From positions 1,240,001-1,304,000 of the forward strand of contig NZ_CP027190.1 in the NCBI RefSeq assembly GCF_002970915.1: a stretch of DNA of 64,000 nucleotides, read 5' to 3'. Positions 43,546 through 52,190 of the stretch are shown here, one piece after another. Both the position numbers and the translations under genes were made by a program. Below the pieces are notes generated by a model. It was not told the origin of the DNA and made no database searches. It worked only from the letters and a program-made list of their open reading frames with translations. The stretch comes from Lactobacillus sp. CBA3605. GTDB taxonomy: Bacteria > Bacillota > Bacilli > Lactobacillales > Lactobacillaceae. Position 1 is the first letter of the stretch; every line of letters begins with the position of its first letter.

Positions 43546-45468
43546 ATGAAATTCCAACAATTTTTAACCAAGTATACCAATCAAATCACACTCATTACCG
43601 GAATCTTAATCGTCTTGGGAATGCTAAGTAAATATGTACTCAACTTTACATTAGGCTATCAACTCACCCTAGCTGTCGCTTCCATTATTGCAGCTATCCC
43701 CATCGCCGTTCGTGCTTGGAGCGCACTAATCAATAAAGTCTTCAGTATCGAACTATTAGTCAGTATCGCCGTCATTGGTGCCTTTATCATTGGTGAGTTC
43801 AACGAATCGGCCATTGTTACCTTCTTGTTTCTATTTGGTTCTTATTTAGAAAGCCGAACCCTTCAAAAAACACGTCACGCCATCAAAGGCTTGACTGAAA
43901 TGGCCCCAACCACTGCCACGTTAGTCACTACCACGGGTACTGAAACTGTTGATGTTGATGACGTTGAAACCGGCGACGTCGTCTTAATTAAGACCGGGAG
44001 TCAAGTCCCCGTTGATGGCACGGTGATTGACGGTAATGGCTACCTGAACGAAGCTTCCATTACTGGTGAAGCACGCCAAATCAACAAGCAAGTAGACGAC
44101 CAAGTTTTTTCTGGGACCCTAGTTGAAAATGGTTATTTAAAAGTCCGAGCCACCCAAGTTGGTGACGATACGACTTTCGCTAAAATCATTGATTTAGTCG
44201 AAGAAGCACAGGATACCAAATCTAAAGCTGAAAAATTCATTGATCGTTTTTCACAATACTATACACCCGCCGTTTTAATTTTAGCCGTGCTAGTCTTTAT
44301 TTTCTCCCGTGATTTCCGCCTAGCTATCACCGTCCTCGTGCTCGGTTGCCCGGGAGCGCTAGTCATTGGGGCCCCAGTTTCCAATGTGGCAGGTATCGGG
44401 AATGGCGCCAAACGTGGTATTTTAATCAAAGGTGGCGAAGTAATTGACACCTTTGCGAAAGTCGACACGCTGGTTTTCGACAAAACCGGTACTTTAACCG
44501 AAGGCAATACTGCGGTCACTAGTTTTAAAGCTTACACCCCGCAAACTACTGAAGCATTAACCTTGGCCGCAACTATTGAAGGCGTTTCTGACCATCCTTT
44601 AGGTCAAGCCATTGTCACCTATGCTGAAAAGAACGCTAACAAAATGACAGCCCCAACTTTAACCAATACCGAAACAGTTAAAGGCCAAGGTATCTGTGCC
44701 GAAGTCAATCACCAACAAGTGGTCATTGGTAATCAAGCCATGTTAACGGCGCATCAGATCAAGCTAACAACGGCACAATTGCAAACCCTCAAGACGATGC
44801 AACAAGCTGGTCAATCAACGGTCATCATGGCTATTGATGGTACTGTTACCTTGATGTTTGGGATTGCAGATACGATTCGTCCCGACGTCAAAGCTTCCTT
44901 AGCGGCTTTGAAGACCCAAGGCATCAAGCACCTCGTCATGTTAACTGGGGATAACGCTTTAACTGCAGATGCAGTCGCCCATGAACTCAACATTGACGAA
45001 GTCCACGCCAACTTATTGCCCGCCCAAAAAGTTACTTATGTTAAAAAGTTACAGGCCGCTGGCAATACAGTCGCCTTCATTGGCGACGGCATTAATGATA
45101 GTCCGTCAATTGCCAACGCTGATATCGGCATTGCGATGGGCAGTGGAACCGATGTTGCGATTGATACGTCCGACGTTGTCCTAATGCAATCCAGCTTTCC
45201 TGCCTTAGTTCATGCCCATGGTCTCGCTAAAAAAACGGTCTTAAATACCCGAGAAAATATCTTTATCGCTATTGCGACCGTTGTCTTTCTACTAATTGGC
45301 TTAATCTTTGGTTACATCTACATGGCCAGTGGGATGTTCGTGCATGAAGCCAGCATCTTAGTCGTTATTTTTAATGCGATGCGCTTAATCAACTTTCAAA
45401 CTAAAACCAATCAGCCAACGCAAGTGACTCATACAACTGGTAAACTTAGCTCGACTGTTAAAGGATAG
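43546..45468 (+). CDS. Heavy-metal P1B-type ATPase with CPG membrane motif
   Basis: A 640-residue P-type ATPase lacking an N-terminal metal-binding domain. 'SITGEARQINKQ' is the actuator motif, D312 in 'DKTGTLTEGN' the phosphorylated Asp, 'SDHPLGQA' the SEHP-like motif, and 'GDGINDSPSIANADIGIAMG' the hinge. The helix-6 metal motif reads C268-P269-G270, not the CPC, CPH, SPC or TPC of classical groups, so the ion is uncertain (Zn/Cd/Mn or other). ATG with GAGGAG upstream; terminator at 45488-45530. The HMA-like protein at 47203 may supply the missing metal-binding part. Confidence 0.88.
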   Translation: MKFQQFLTKYTNQITLITGILIVLGMLSKYVLNFTLGYQLTLAVASIIAAIPIAVRAWSALINKVFSIELLVSIAVIGAFIIGEFNESAIVTFLFLFGSYLESRTLQKTRHAIKGLTEMAPTTATLVTTTGTETVDVDDVETGDVVLIKTGSQVPVDGTVIDGNGYLNEASITGEARQINKQVDDQVFSGTLVENGYLKVRATQVGDDTTFAKIIDLVEEAQDTKSKAEKFIDRFSQYYTPAVLILAVLVFIFSRDFRLAITVLVLGCPGALVIGAPVSNVAGIGNGAKRGILIKGGEVIDTFAKVDTLVFDKTGTLTEGNTAVTSFKAYTPQTTEALTLAATIEGVSDHPLGQAIVTYAEKNANKMTAPTLTNTETVKGQGICAEVNHQQVVIGNQAMLTAHQIKLTTAQLQTLKTMQQAGQSTVIMAIDGTVTLMFGIADTIRPDVKASLAALKTQGIKHLVMLTGDNALTADAVAHELNIDEVHANLLPAQKVTYVKKLQAAGNTVAFIGDGINDSPSIANADIGIAMGSGTDVAIDTSDVVLMQSSFPALVHAHGLAKKTVLNTRENIFIAIATVVFLLIGLIFGYIYMASGMFVHEASILVVIFNAMRLINFQTKTNQPTQVTHTTGKLSSTVKG

Positions 45469-45487
45469 ATTCGGTCTATCAATAAGC

Positions 45488-45530
45488 AGTTGCAGCCATT
45501 CTCAATGAGAATGGTTGTAACTGTCTTTTT
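45488..45530 (+). terminator. Terminator of the P-type ATPase gene
   Basis: AGTTGCAGCCATTCTC pairs, with two mismatches, with GAGAATGGTTGTAACT, followed by T5. Confidence 0.85.
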
Positions 45531-45574
45531 GTGACTTATCTCGCGGGACGACCAGATAGTTTCAAACTAATTAA

Positions 45575-45603
45575 TTGCTTTTGCATACGGGCGGGGGTAT
45601 ATT
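45575..45603 (+). promoter_or_regulatory. Thioredoxin/CsoR operon promoter with G-tract operator
   Basis: -35 TTGCTT (45575-45580), exactly 17 bases, -10 TATATT (45598-45603). The spacer carries ATACGGGCGGGGGTAT (45585-45600), a G-tract between ATAC and GTAT, which is the operator style of CsoR/CstR/FrmR repressors. Confidence 0.75.
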
Positions 45604-45654
45604 GATAATTATCAAACACCCAGTGGGGTTATTTAAATTTGGAGGGAATCAAGA

Positions 45655-45975
45655 ATGATTAAAGAAATTCATGACCAAGATTTTGCTAAAGAAACCGATA
45701 CTGGCATTGCCGTCGTCGACTTTCGAGCAGACTGGTGTCCACCTTGCCGGATGATGGACCCCATCTTAAAATCCTTATCTGAAGATTCAGCGTATAAAGA
45801 TCAGGTTAATTTCGTTTCATTAAATGTTGACCATGATCAAGAAATTGCCAGCCAATTTCAGGTACAAGGAATTCCAACTTTCTTAATTAAAAAAGACGGT
45901 CAAGTCATTAGCCACATGGTCGGCGCTCGGCCGAAACCTGATTTTGAAGCTGAATTAAAGAAAGCCGTCAATTAA
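45655..45975 (+). CDS. Thioredoxin-family protein with WCPPC active site
   Basis: A 106-residue thioredoxin. The active site is W27-C28-P29-P30-C31 instead of WCGPC, which usually changes the redox potential. The cis-Pro is in 'VQGIPTFL'. Cytoplasmic, no signal peptide. ATG with GGAGGG upstream. It lies two bases before the CsoR-family gene, so both are cotranscribed and regulated together. A role in thiol or persulfide reduction is inferred. Confidence 0.9.
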   Translation: MIKEIHDQDFAKETDTGIAVVDFRADWCPPCRMMDPILKSLSEDSAYKDQVNFVSLNVDHDQEIASQFQVQGIPTFLIKKDGQVISHMVGARPKPDFEAELKKAVN

Positions 45976-45977
45976 TC

Positions 45978-46250
45978 ATGGCTACCGACGCAACGCCTTA
46001 CGTAACCAGCAAGCAAATCACGACACGCTTAAAACGTTCGGCTGGACAACTAGACGGCGTTCTACGAATGATGGCTGAAGACCGCCCTTGTGATGAAGTG
46101 CTGGTTCAATTATCTGCCGTTAAATCAAGCGTTGATAAGGCTATGAAACTAGTCATCGCTCGCAATATTAGCGATTGTCTTGACGACACAACCGCCGTCG
46201 ATGCTGAACAGCTTGCCCATTCGTTAGATTTATTGCTCAAAACTAAATAA
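45978..46250 (+). CDS. CsoR-family repressor, probably of CstR (persulfide-sensing) type
   Basis: A 90-residue all-helical repressor (DUF156/CsoR/FrmR). Cys38 ('EDRPCDEVL') and Cys67 ('ISDCLDD') are kept, but the copper-ligand His four residues before the second Cys is Asn63. Cu(I) sensors have Cys-His-Cys, while the persulfide sensor CstR has two Cys and no His, so I infer thiol/persulfide sensing. It starts two bases after the thioredoxin stop and probably represses this operon through the G-tract operator. Confidence 0.82.
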   Translation: MATDATPYVTSKQITTRLKRSAGQLDGVLRMMAEDRPCDEVLVQLSAVKSSVDKAMKLVIARNISDCLDDTTAVDAEQLAHSLDLLLKTK

Positions 46251-46257
46251 TCAGACT

Positions 46258-46302
46258 AAAAAGCGGCCATCAAAGTATTTCACCTCGATGGTCGCCTTTT
46301 AG
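46258..46302. terminator. Bidirectional terminator
   Basis: AAAAGCG.CCATC pairs with GATGG.CGCCTTTT between convergent genes. Confidence 0.82.
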
Positions 46303-46308
46303 TGATTC

Positions 46309-46518
46309 TTATTTATCCCAGTTACCTTTTTTCCAATCATCGTGTGCCCAGTCATCTTGGTCCCACGCCGCCTGTTCTTTATCGGCTTGCTTCATTTGTT
46401 CAGCAGTCGGTTGCTGTTGTTTGGCACGTCGCATTAACACTGCCGTTGACACGACTGTAATAAATCCAGTTGCAAGGATGAATACGAACGTCCACATGAT
46501 AATTTCACTAATTGACAT
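46309..46518 (-). CDS. Small membrane protein with Trp/Asp-rich tail
   Basis: A 69-residue protein with one helix (about 6-28), a basic RRAK stop signal and a charged cytoplasmic tail containing repeats 'WDQDDWAHDDWKKGNWDK'. No known domain. ATG with a GGGGGTATTAAGG ribosome region. It follows the Dps-like gene's direction but has its own gap. Function unknown. Confidence 0.6.
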   Translation of the reverse strand: MSISEIIMWTFVFILATGFITVVSTAVLMRRAKQQQPTAEQMKQADKEQAAWDQDDWAHDDWKKGNWDK

Positions 46519-46598
46519 CCTTAATACCCCCAGTATTGATTAGCGCTAGTATACCGCAGTATCGTTTAATTTGTCATCAAGCACGATTTTTCCAAAAT

Positions 46599-46631
46599 AA
46601 AAAACGACCATCATTAGATAGTCGTCTTGCA
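46599..46631 (-). terminator. Terminator of the Dps-like/CopZ-like genes
   Basis: AAACGAC.ATC pairs with GAT.GTCGT; minus strand continues with a T run. Confidence 0.75.
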
Positions 46632-46637
46632 ATCGCT

Positions 46638-47192
46638 TTAATCGTCATCCTCGTCTTCTTCATCTAACCCAGTCCGAGCTGTGTGACCCAAGAAAGCTTG
46701 TAATTGGCGAATTTGGCGATTATTACTGCCACGATAGGCCGTTAACCACGCCGCTAGTGCTGGCCGATCTTCTTTGACTGCCAACTTAATTGCGCGATCG
46801 GTAAATAGATTTTCAGTATCGAAATCTTTAACAGTTGCTGTAACCATGGCATTAGCATCCGCATATTTGAAGGCCCCATCCTCGGTCAACATCGTATATT
46901 TGACCAATTCGGCCGTGGTTGACGATGGTTGTTGATCTTCATCTAATAATAAATCAGCTAACGCTGCAAAGTTTTGCGTATTCAAGGTAATTAACCGGTC
47001 ATATTCAGTTCGCAACGCCAATGAATCAGGGCCTTGAACATACCATTTGACTTGATTTAACTTGACGTATTCGACCATTAAGTTAGCCAAGATATGATTC
47101 GTCATGGCGCCGGCCGTTGGTAATTTATGGTCAAGCTCACTCTGTTTTAGTTCAGCGGCATATCGTTCAGCCATTGTTAAGTCACTCATCAT
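46638..47192 (-). CDS. Ferritin-like/Dps-like protein
   Basis: A 184-residue helical protein resembling the Dps/ferritin-like group found in lactobacilli ('HILANLMVEYVKLNQVKWYVQGPDSLALRTEYDRLITLNTQNFAALADLLLDEDQQPSST'). Classical Dps iron ligands are only partly recognisable, so iron storage is unproven. It ends in an acidic tail EEDEDDD. ATG with AAGGAG upstream. Cotranscribed with the CopZ-like gene ten bases upstream, suggesting a shared metal or oxidative stress role. Confidence 0.7.
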   Translation of the reverse strand: MMSDLTMAERYAAELKQSELDHKLPTAGAMTNHILANLMVEYVKLNQVKWYVQGPDSLALRTEYDRLITLNTQNFAALADLLLDEDQQPSSTTAELVKYTMLTEDGAFKYADANAMVTATVKDFDTENLFTDRAIKLAVKEDRPALAAWLTAYRGSNNRQIRQLQAFLGHTARTGLDEEDEDDD

Positions 47193-47202
47193 TAAAATCT
47201 CC

Positions 47203-47424
47203 TTATTTAACCTTCACATTTTCAACTTCGTAACCCAGGCCAGTCACGACTTGGCTCAATTCATCAGCGTTTGTCACGCTTTCATCAAAGGTCGTCTTAA
47301 CCTTGCTGGCATTAAATAACACCTTAACCGTTGCTACACCGGCTTGATTCGTCAAAGCCTTTTCAATTTTTGTTAAACATGATGGACACGTTAAGGTTCC
47401 TAATTGCATCGTTGCTTTTGTCAT
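47203..47424 (-). CDS. Heavy-metal-associated (CopZ-like) protein
   Basis: A 73-residue HMA domain with the metal-binding T-C-P-S-C motif ('LGTLTCPSCLTKIEKAL') and the beta-alpha-beta ending 'VTGLGYEVENVKVK'. It lacks the usual M-x-C-x-x-C first residue. It may carry Cu(I) or another soft metal to a P-type ATPase, possibly that at 43546, which has no own HMA domain. ATG at 47424 with GGAGG upstream. An Fnr-like box lies at 47496-47509. Confidence 0.85.
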   Translation of the reverse strand: MTKATMQLGTLTCPSCLTKIEKALTNQAGVATVKVLFNASKVKTTFDESVTNADELSQVVTGLGYEVENVKVK

Positions 47425-47495
47425 TATCATAACCTCCAATTAGTTTTACTTCCGATTGCTTGAACCTATCATAACGGCTCAGCGGCAATTAAAAA

Positions 47496-47509
47496 TTGAT
47501 CCCCGTCAA
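47496..47509. promoter_or_regulatory. Fnr/Flp-type box
   Basis: TTGAT-CCCC-GTCAA matches TTGAT-N4-ATCAA at nine of ten positions. It lies between the CopZ-like gene and the divergent Fnr-family gene. The part TCCCCGTCA is repeated at 47552-47560, near the regulator's own -10 (TATAGT, 47568-47573). Confidence 0.6.
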
Positions 47510-47604
47510 GAAACCAAATAAATTTTCTAAGCAGTGATTAGGACCTGAAAGTCCCCGTCATATCTGCTATAGTTATGATGACTTATATGAAGGAGGTTCT
47601 TACC

Positions 47605-48279
47605 ATGCCCACTCACGCCACGCACGACTGTGTGCAACTTGTCCCCATTTTCAAGAATCTGGCGACCGACCAATTGGATACAATTGAATCCATTGTGCAG
47701 CATCACCATTATCAAGCTGGCGAAACGCTATTCAATGCGGATGACCCGTTAGATACCTTAATGATTGTTTCTGGTGGCCAAGCTAAAGTTTATCAACTCG
47801 CTGCAAATGGTCGCGAACAATTACTCTATCTTTTACAAACTGGTGATATTGATGGCGAAGCTGCCTTATTCGAAAATAAAAACCGGACTTCTTACGGCGA
47901 AGCTTTAGTCCCGACTGATGTTTGTAGTATCCGGCGTGAAGACTTTCAGGGCTTGATGCAGACCTATCCTAGTATCAGCCTGAACGTTTTGAATGTTTTT
48001 GGAAAACGACTAACTCAGCTAGAACGTCAAACAACCAGCACCGCTACTGAATCCGTTGAGGCACGATTGGCCAATTATTTAGTGGAAACTGCGGCTTCAC
48101 TCAATGTTAAGGCTTTCAAACTCCCATTAAAGAAGAAAGATTTAGCCACCTTCTTAGGCACGACCCCCGAAACCATCAGCCGGAAGCTCACACGTTTTGA
48201 AGAGACCGGCCTAATTACCCAAAAACCGGGTAAAGTCATTCAACTTAATGATGTTGATCAATTGTTACTGGTTGATTGA
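47605..48279 (+). CDS. Crp/Fnr family regulator (Flp-like)
   Basis: A 224-residue regulator with a cyclic-nucleotide-type beta-barrel (about 15-125), a dimer helix and a winged helix-turn-helix ('LKKKDLATFLGTTPETISRKLTRFEETGLITQ', about 170-205). The recognition helix ETISRKL resembles the Fnr E-S-R pattern. Cys residues are near the N-terminus ('HDC', residue 8) and in 'DVCSI' (about 110), so a redox switch as in L. casei FLP is possible. ATG at 47605 with AAGGAGG upstream. Divergent from the CopZ-like/Dps-like genes, its likely targets. Confidence 0.85.
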   Translation: MPTHATHDCVQLVPIFKNLATDQLDTIESIVQHHHYQAGETLFNADDPLDTLMIVSGGQAKVYQLAANGREQLLYLLQTGDIDGEAALFENKNRTSYGEALVPTDVCSIRREDFQGLMQTYPSISLNVLNVFGKRLTQLERQTTSTATESVEARLANYLVETAASLNVKAFKLPLKKKDLATFLGTTPETISRKLTRFEETGLITQKPGKVIQLNDVDQLLLVD

Positions 48280-48295
48280 CGCCCATTGGGACACA

Positions 48296-48333
48296 AATAA
48301 ACCGCCCGCAAAATTGTGGACGGTTTATTTTAT
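48296..48333. terminator. Bidirectional terminator
   Basis: AAATAAACCG.CC.C pairs with G.GG.CGGTTTATTT. Confidence 0.82.
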
Positions 48334-48337
48334 TAAA

Positions 48338-48802
48338 TTATTGAATTTCACCGACTACTTGACCAGCTGTTACTGCCATCTCATTGTAATTGACACTATG
48401 TTTCTCTAAATTTGTAAAAATTACCATTACATCGCTAACCTTGTTCTGCTTAGCTAGATAGTTTAGATTCATATTAACTAATTTAGTCGTCGCAGTTACT
48501 TTGTCACCCTCCGCGACTACAATATCAAAACCAGCCCTATTCAATTCGACTGTATCAATTCCAAGATGTAACAGAATTTCAAACCCGCCTTTAGTTTTTA
48601 GACTAATCGCATGTTTCGTTGGAAATATCGAAGTTATTTGGCCCTCAATTGGTGCATAAATAGCTCCATCTTTTGGTTCAATTGCGAACCCATCGCCCAT
48701 TGCTTTACTTGAAAAAACTTGATCAGGAACCTTTTCGATTGCCTTAAGATTACCAGTCGCAGGTGCATAAATTGTCACTTTACGTTGTTTAAAAAAGCTC
48801 AT
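48338..48802 (-). CDS. PTS EIIA, glucose/beta-glucoside type
   Basis: A 154-residue stand-alone EIIA(Glc) domain. 'APATGNLKAIEKVPDQVFSSKAMGDGFAIEPKDGAIYAPIEG' and the phospho-His in 'GFEILLHLGIDTVEL' are diagnostic. It should pass phosphate to the EIIBC encoded at 49655. Last gene of the operon isomerase-EIIBC-DeoR-EIIA; ATG with AAGGGAAG upstream. Confidence 0.9.
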   Translation of the reverse strand: MSFFKQRKVTIYAPATGNLKAIEKVPDQVFSSKAMGDGFAIEPKDGAIYAPIEGQITSIFPTKHAISLKTKGGFEILLHLGIDTVELNRAGFDIVVAEGDKVTATTKLVNMNLNYLAKQNKVSDVMVIFTNLEKHSVNYNEMAVTAGQVVGEIQ

Positions 48803-48821
48803 AACTCATCTTCCCTTCAAA

Positions 48822-49559
48822 TTACGGGACTAATATCGGAACCTGCTTGCCAATTATCTGATCAGTCCGATCAGAAATAATAACAACGTCGGTTAATTGA
48901 AAAGCTTGAACCGTAGCTATACGATGAAATTTACTGCTATCACAGAGTAAATATGTTTTTTTAGCATTATTCTTTATCAAACGTTTTTTAGTTGCCTCTG
49001 AAATGTTAGGCGTAGTGACTCCTTTTTCATCATCAATACCATTAACGCCAAGAAAAGCCCGATCGAAGTAAAGCGTACTGAGATTATTCTCAGTCAATGT
49101 CCCGCTTAACGATGAAATGGATGACGTATAGCGTCCACCTAACAAAATAATCGTCGCATTAAACTCCCGAGTAACATTAAAAATCGTTGTATTTGTCGTA
49201 TAAATCGTAATATTCCGATCCAATAAATCATTCAATAGTAACGCACAGTTAGATCCCGAATCTACATAAATACTTTCACCATCACAAACTTCTTCAGCAG
49301 CCCGACCCGCGATTAGTCCCTTTTGCTTCGAGTGTAATTCTGCTTTTTGTGCCATTGGTAATTCTCGAGTGGTCGTGACCGCTTTGACACCACCACCATT
49401 TAAATACTCGATCTTACCTTCATTTTCTAGTGTCTTTAAATCTCGCCGCAGTGTTGAATACGAGACTTCTGGTAAATAAGCTTTAAGTTCATCAATTTTG
49501 ACTAATTCTCGAGCTGTCAATAATTGACTAATTTTTTCTTGTCTTTCATATGGAATCAT
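48822..49559 (-). CDS. DeoR family sugar operon regulator
   Basis: A 245-residue regulator with an N-terminal DeoR helix-turn-helix ('VKIDELKAYLPEVSYSTLRRDLKTLENEGKIEYLNGGGV') and a sugar-phosphate-binding DeoR_C domain ('GESIYVDSGSNCALLLNDLL', 'KKTYLLCDSSKFHR'). It is encoded inside the PTS operon and presumably represses it until a sugar phosphate binds. ATG with TGGAGGG upstream. Confidence 0.88.
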   Translation of the reverse strand: MIPYERQEKISQLLTARELVKIDELKAYLPEVSYSTLRRDLKTLENEGKIEYLNGGGVKAVTTTRELPMAQKAELHSKQKGLIAGRAAEEVCDGESIYVDSGSNCALLLNDLLDRNITIYTTNTTIFNVTREFNATIILLGGRYTSSISSLSGTLTENNLSTLYFDRAFLGVNGIDDEKGVTTPNISEATKKRLIKNNAKKTYLLCDSSKFHRIATVQAFQLTDVVIISDRTDQIIGKQVPILVP

Positions 49560-49654
49560 GTTGACCCTCCATAATATCTATCTAAGTAGTGTGAATCCCT
49601 TATATTATTAGTATTATCGCATATTATGGAAAGTTTTAAAAAATTATCACCAGA

Positions 49655-51046
49655 CTACACTAATTTTTCTTCCCGTTTAGTAAACAGATAACCGAGCACA
49701 GTTGAAACAACAAACGCAATGGCTAGTCCAATAATCGCATTAATGAAGTTACTCCCATTCTTTTCAATAAAGGCTGGAAAAGTGGTAACGCTGCCAAAAA
49801 CAAAAGCATTAGTAACGACCTTAGTCAGTCCAAGATAGGCACCACCAATTGCGCCACCTATGATTTGTGCTAGCCAAAGTTTACGATTCTTAACTAACAA
49901 GCCGAATAAAGTTGGCTCAATGATGGCCGACAAAGCAACCGTAATCGCCCCAGTTAAGGCAAAGCCTCGCAGTTTACTATCACGCGCTTTTAGCCAAACT
50001 CCCAATGTTGTCCCAATCACCGCAAAGTTGCAGGCAAATGTCCAAGGACAGATGTAGTCAAAACCACTGTTAGCAACATTATTAATCATAATTGGATTAA
50101 CAGCCCAATGAATTCCCATGCTGACCAAAATACTCCAACCACCACCAACAACAGCGCCGGCTAAAATACTACTACGACCAATCAACCAATTAACAAAGGC
50201 TGCAATTGCTTCACCGCCGTAAACACCTAAAGGACCAATAACAATAATTGTTAACGGCACCATCACTAATAATGAAACCGCTGGTAACACAACCAATTTC
50301 AAGTTTTCCATAACGTGTTTATCCAGCCACTTATACAGATATGAGTAGGCCCAAATCGCCAAAATAATTGGGACTACTGTTGAATTATAATTCATTAAAA
50401 CCGTTGGAACACCGAAGAAATGTGTCACTGCACCATTACCCGCTTTACCCATCAAAGCAATAAAATCTGGGTACAATAATGCCGATCCAATTAGTGCTGA
50501 AATATACGGGCTAGCCCCAAACCGTTTTGCAGAAGTAAACGCTAACAATACTGGCAAAAAATAAAAGACACTCATCGATGTTGCGTATAAAATGACATAC
50601 GTCCCACTACCCGTCTTAACCCAACCTACTTGAGTAACTAAGATTAATAGACCACGCAAAATCCCAGAACCCGCTAAAGCTGGGAGCAAGGGTGCAAAGA
50701 TTGCTGAAATCGCTGAAAACATTCGTGAAATGATACTACCCTTAGCAGCATTTTTTTGTTCATCAGTTAATTCAACCGGTGCATCACCGCGCTCAATTTT
50801 AACGGCCTTTTCAAACTCAGCATATAACTTAGGTACTTCAGTACCAATTAGGATCTGATATTGACCAGCTTGATAGACAACATTTAATACCCCTGGGATA
50901 GCTTCAACTGCCTTATCATCCGCTAATGACCGATCAACCAAATTAAGGCGTAAACGAGTGGCACAATGGGTCATATTACCAATATTTTGGGCGCCACCAA
51001 CCGCTTTTAAAATATCTTGTGCCGCTTGTTTAAAGTCCATACTCAT
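49655..51046 (-). CDS. PTS EIIBC, glucose/beta-glucoside superfamily
   Basis: A 463-residue enzyme II with N-terminal EIIB (Cys in 'NMTHCATRLRLNL', about residue 28) and EIIC with about ten helices. The EIIA domain is a separate gene. It resembles beta-glucoside or sucrose-type transporters, but the lack of a glucosidase and the presence of a TIM-barrel isomerase suggest a different substrate. I take the ATG at 51046 with GAGGAG upstream. Confidence 0.88.
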   Translation of the reverse strand: MSMDFKQAAQDILKAVGGAQNIGNMTHCATRLRLNLVDRSLADDKAVEAIPGVLNVVYQAGQYQILIGTEVPKLYAEFEKAVKIERGDAPVELTDEQKNAAKGSIISRMFSAISAIFAPLLPALAGSGILRGLLILVTQVGWVKTGSGTYVILYATSMSVFYFLPVLLAFTSAKRFGASPYISALIGSALLYPDFIALMGKAGNGAVTHFFGVPTVLMNYNSTVVPIILAIWAYSYLYKWLDKHVMENLKLVVLPAVSLLVMVPLTIIVIGPLGVYGGEAIAAFVNWLIGRSSILAGAVVGGGWSILVSMGIHWAVNPIMINNVANSGFDYICPWTFACNFAVIGTTLGVWLKARDSKLRGFALTGAITVALSAIIEPTLFGLLVKNRKLWLAQIIGGAIGGAYLGLTKVVTNAFVFGSVTTFPAFIEKNGSNFINAIIGLAIAFVVSTVLGYLFTKREEKLV

Positions 51047-51066
51047 ATCATTCACTCCTCATAGTA

Positions 51067-52002
51067 TTATGCTGGATTATCTAGAAAGCCCATCATTAAT
51101 TTTTGGACTTCAATGGCATCATTTTGATCAATAATCCGTTGAATTCGGTCAAGCCCAGCTTTATTTAGCAATGTATCTAATCGAGTCACCATTTCAATAT
51201 TACGTTTACACTCAGCTGTCGCATTTTCAATTACTGGGAACGTATCAAAATACAACATACCATCATAATTGTGTTTTTTTAGATAGTATAAAAATTCTAA
51301 AGTTTTAAAGGGACTCGCCGTGCCAATCATTAAGCCATCGTCGTTCAACCCATAACCATCATTTAAATGAACACCGAATAATTGTTGCCGACTGCCAAAT
51401 AAATCGGCGGCCATAGCAGGATTTTCATGTTTCATTAACATATGACAATAATCCAATGTCACCCCAACATTTTTACGATTAATTTCATTAATTAGCATGC
51501 CGTCAATCCCCATACTATCAACGAATGCATACCCGCGTGGCTGGAATGGCTTATATTCAATGCTAAAATTCAAATCTGGTGCGTAGTCCGCCATCGTTTG
51601 AAAAGCTTTCACCAACTGGTTCCAAAAGCGGACATAATCAATTTGAAAACTGTAGTCAAAACCATCATGTGCCATCCAAACCGTTACAACATGTCCCCCA
51701 GCCTCACGGCAATAATCAGCTGCATCCTTGCACAATTGAACTGCTTGCTCTTCAATTGCGGTATCCGTATTGCCTAGCTCGCCATTAATGAAATCTGACT
51801 TAAAACGAAGTGCAACCCCGTTAAGTTGCAAATCATTCGACTTAAGAAGCGCTTTCATTTCAACTGCTGAATAATCATTAATATGTTCTGGATAATTCAA
51901 GTCCACATGCGTTAAGCCAAGTTTGTGAAACTGTTGAAACACCTGCTGCATATCCTCATTATTTACTGGTAAAAACGAATTGATACGGGTTGCTAATTTC
52001 AT
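51067..52002 (-). CDS. Sugar phosphate isomerase/epimerase (xylose-isomerase-like TIM barrel)
   Basis: A 311-residue AP-endonuclease-2/xylose isomerase-like TIM-barrel protein. 'GGHVVTVWMAHDGFDYS', 'LNFSIEYKPFQPRGYAFVDS' with metal-ligand Glu, 'VGVTLDYCHML' with Asp and His, and 'VHLNDGYG' form the divalent-metal site. It probably isomerises or epimerises the sugar phosphate made by the PTS. ATG with GAGGAGG upstream; first gene of the operon. No recognised substrate. Confidence 0.83.
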   Translation of the reverse strand: MKLATRINSFLPVNNEDMQQVFQQFHKLGLTHVDLNYPEHINDYSAVEMKALLKSNDLQLNGVALRFKSDFINGELGNTDTAIEEQAVQLCKDAADYCREAGGHVVTVWMAHDGFDYSFQIDYVRFWNQLVKAFQTMADYAPDLNFSIEYKPFQPRGYAFVDSMGIDGMLINEINRKNVGVTLDYCHMLMKHENPAMAADLFGSRQQLFGVHLNDGYGLNDDGLMIGTASPFKTLEFLYYLKKHNYDGMLYFDTFPVIENATAECKRNIEMVTRLDTLLNKAGLDRIQRIIDQNDAIEVQKLMMGFLDNPA

Positions 52003-52190
52003 TATTTTTCCTCCTCAATATTTAACAAAATTAGTATAGCACCATATTTTTCCGTTTACAATCATATTTTGTCATTTAATTCCATAATTATTCATTTTAG
52101 TTTTTTAAACCAGAAGCAAAAACCCACTTGCGTCATTAATCTACGGTATAATGAGGATTGTATTAGAAAATCAATCGAGGAGTGAATTTA

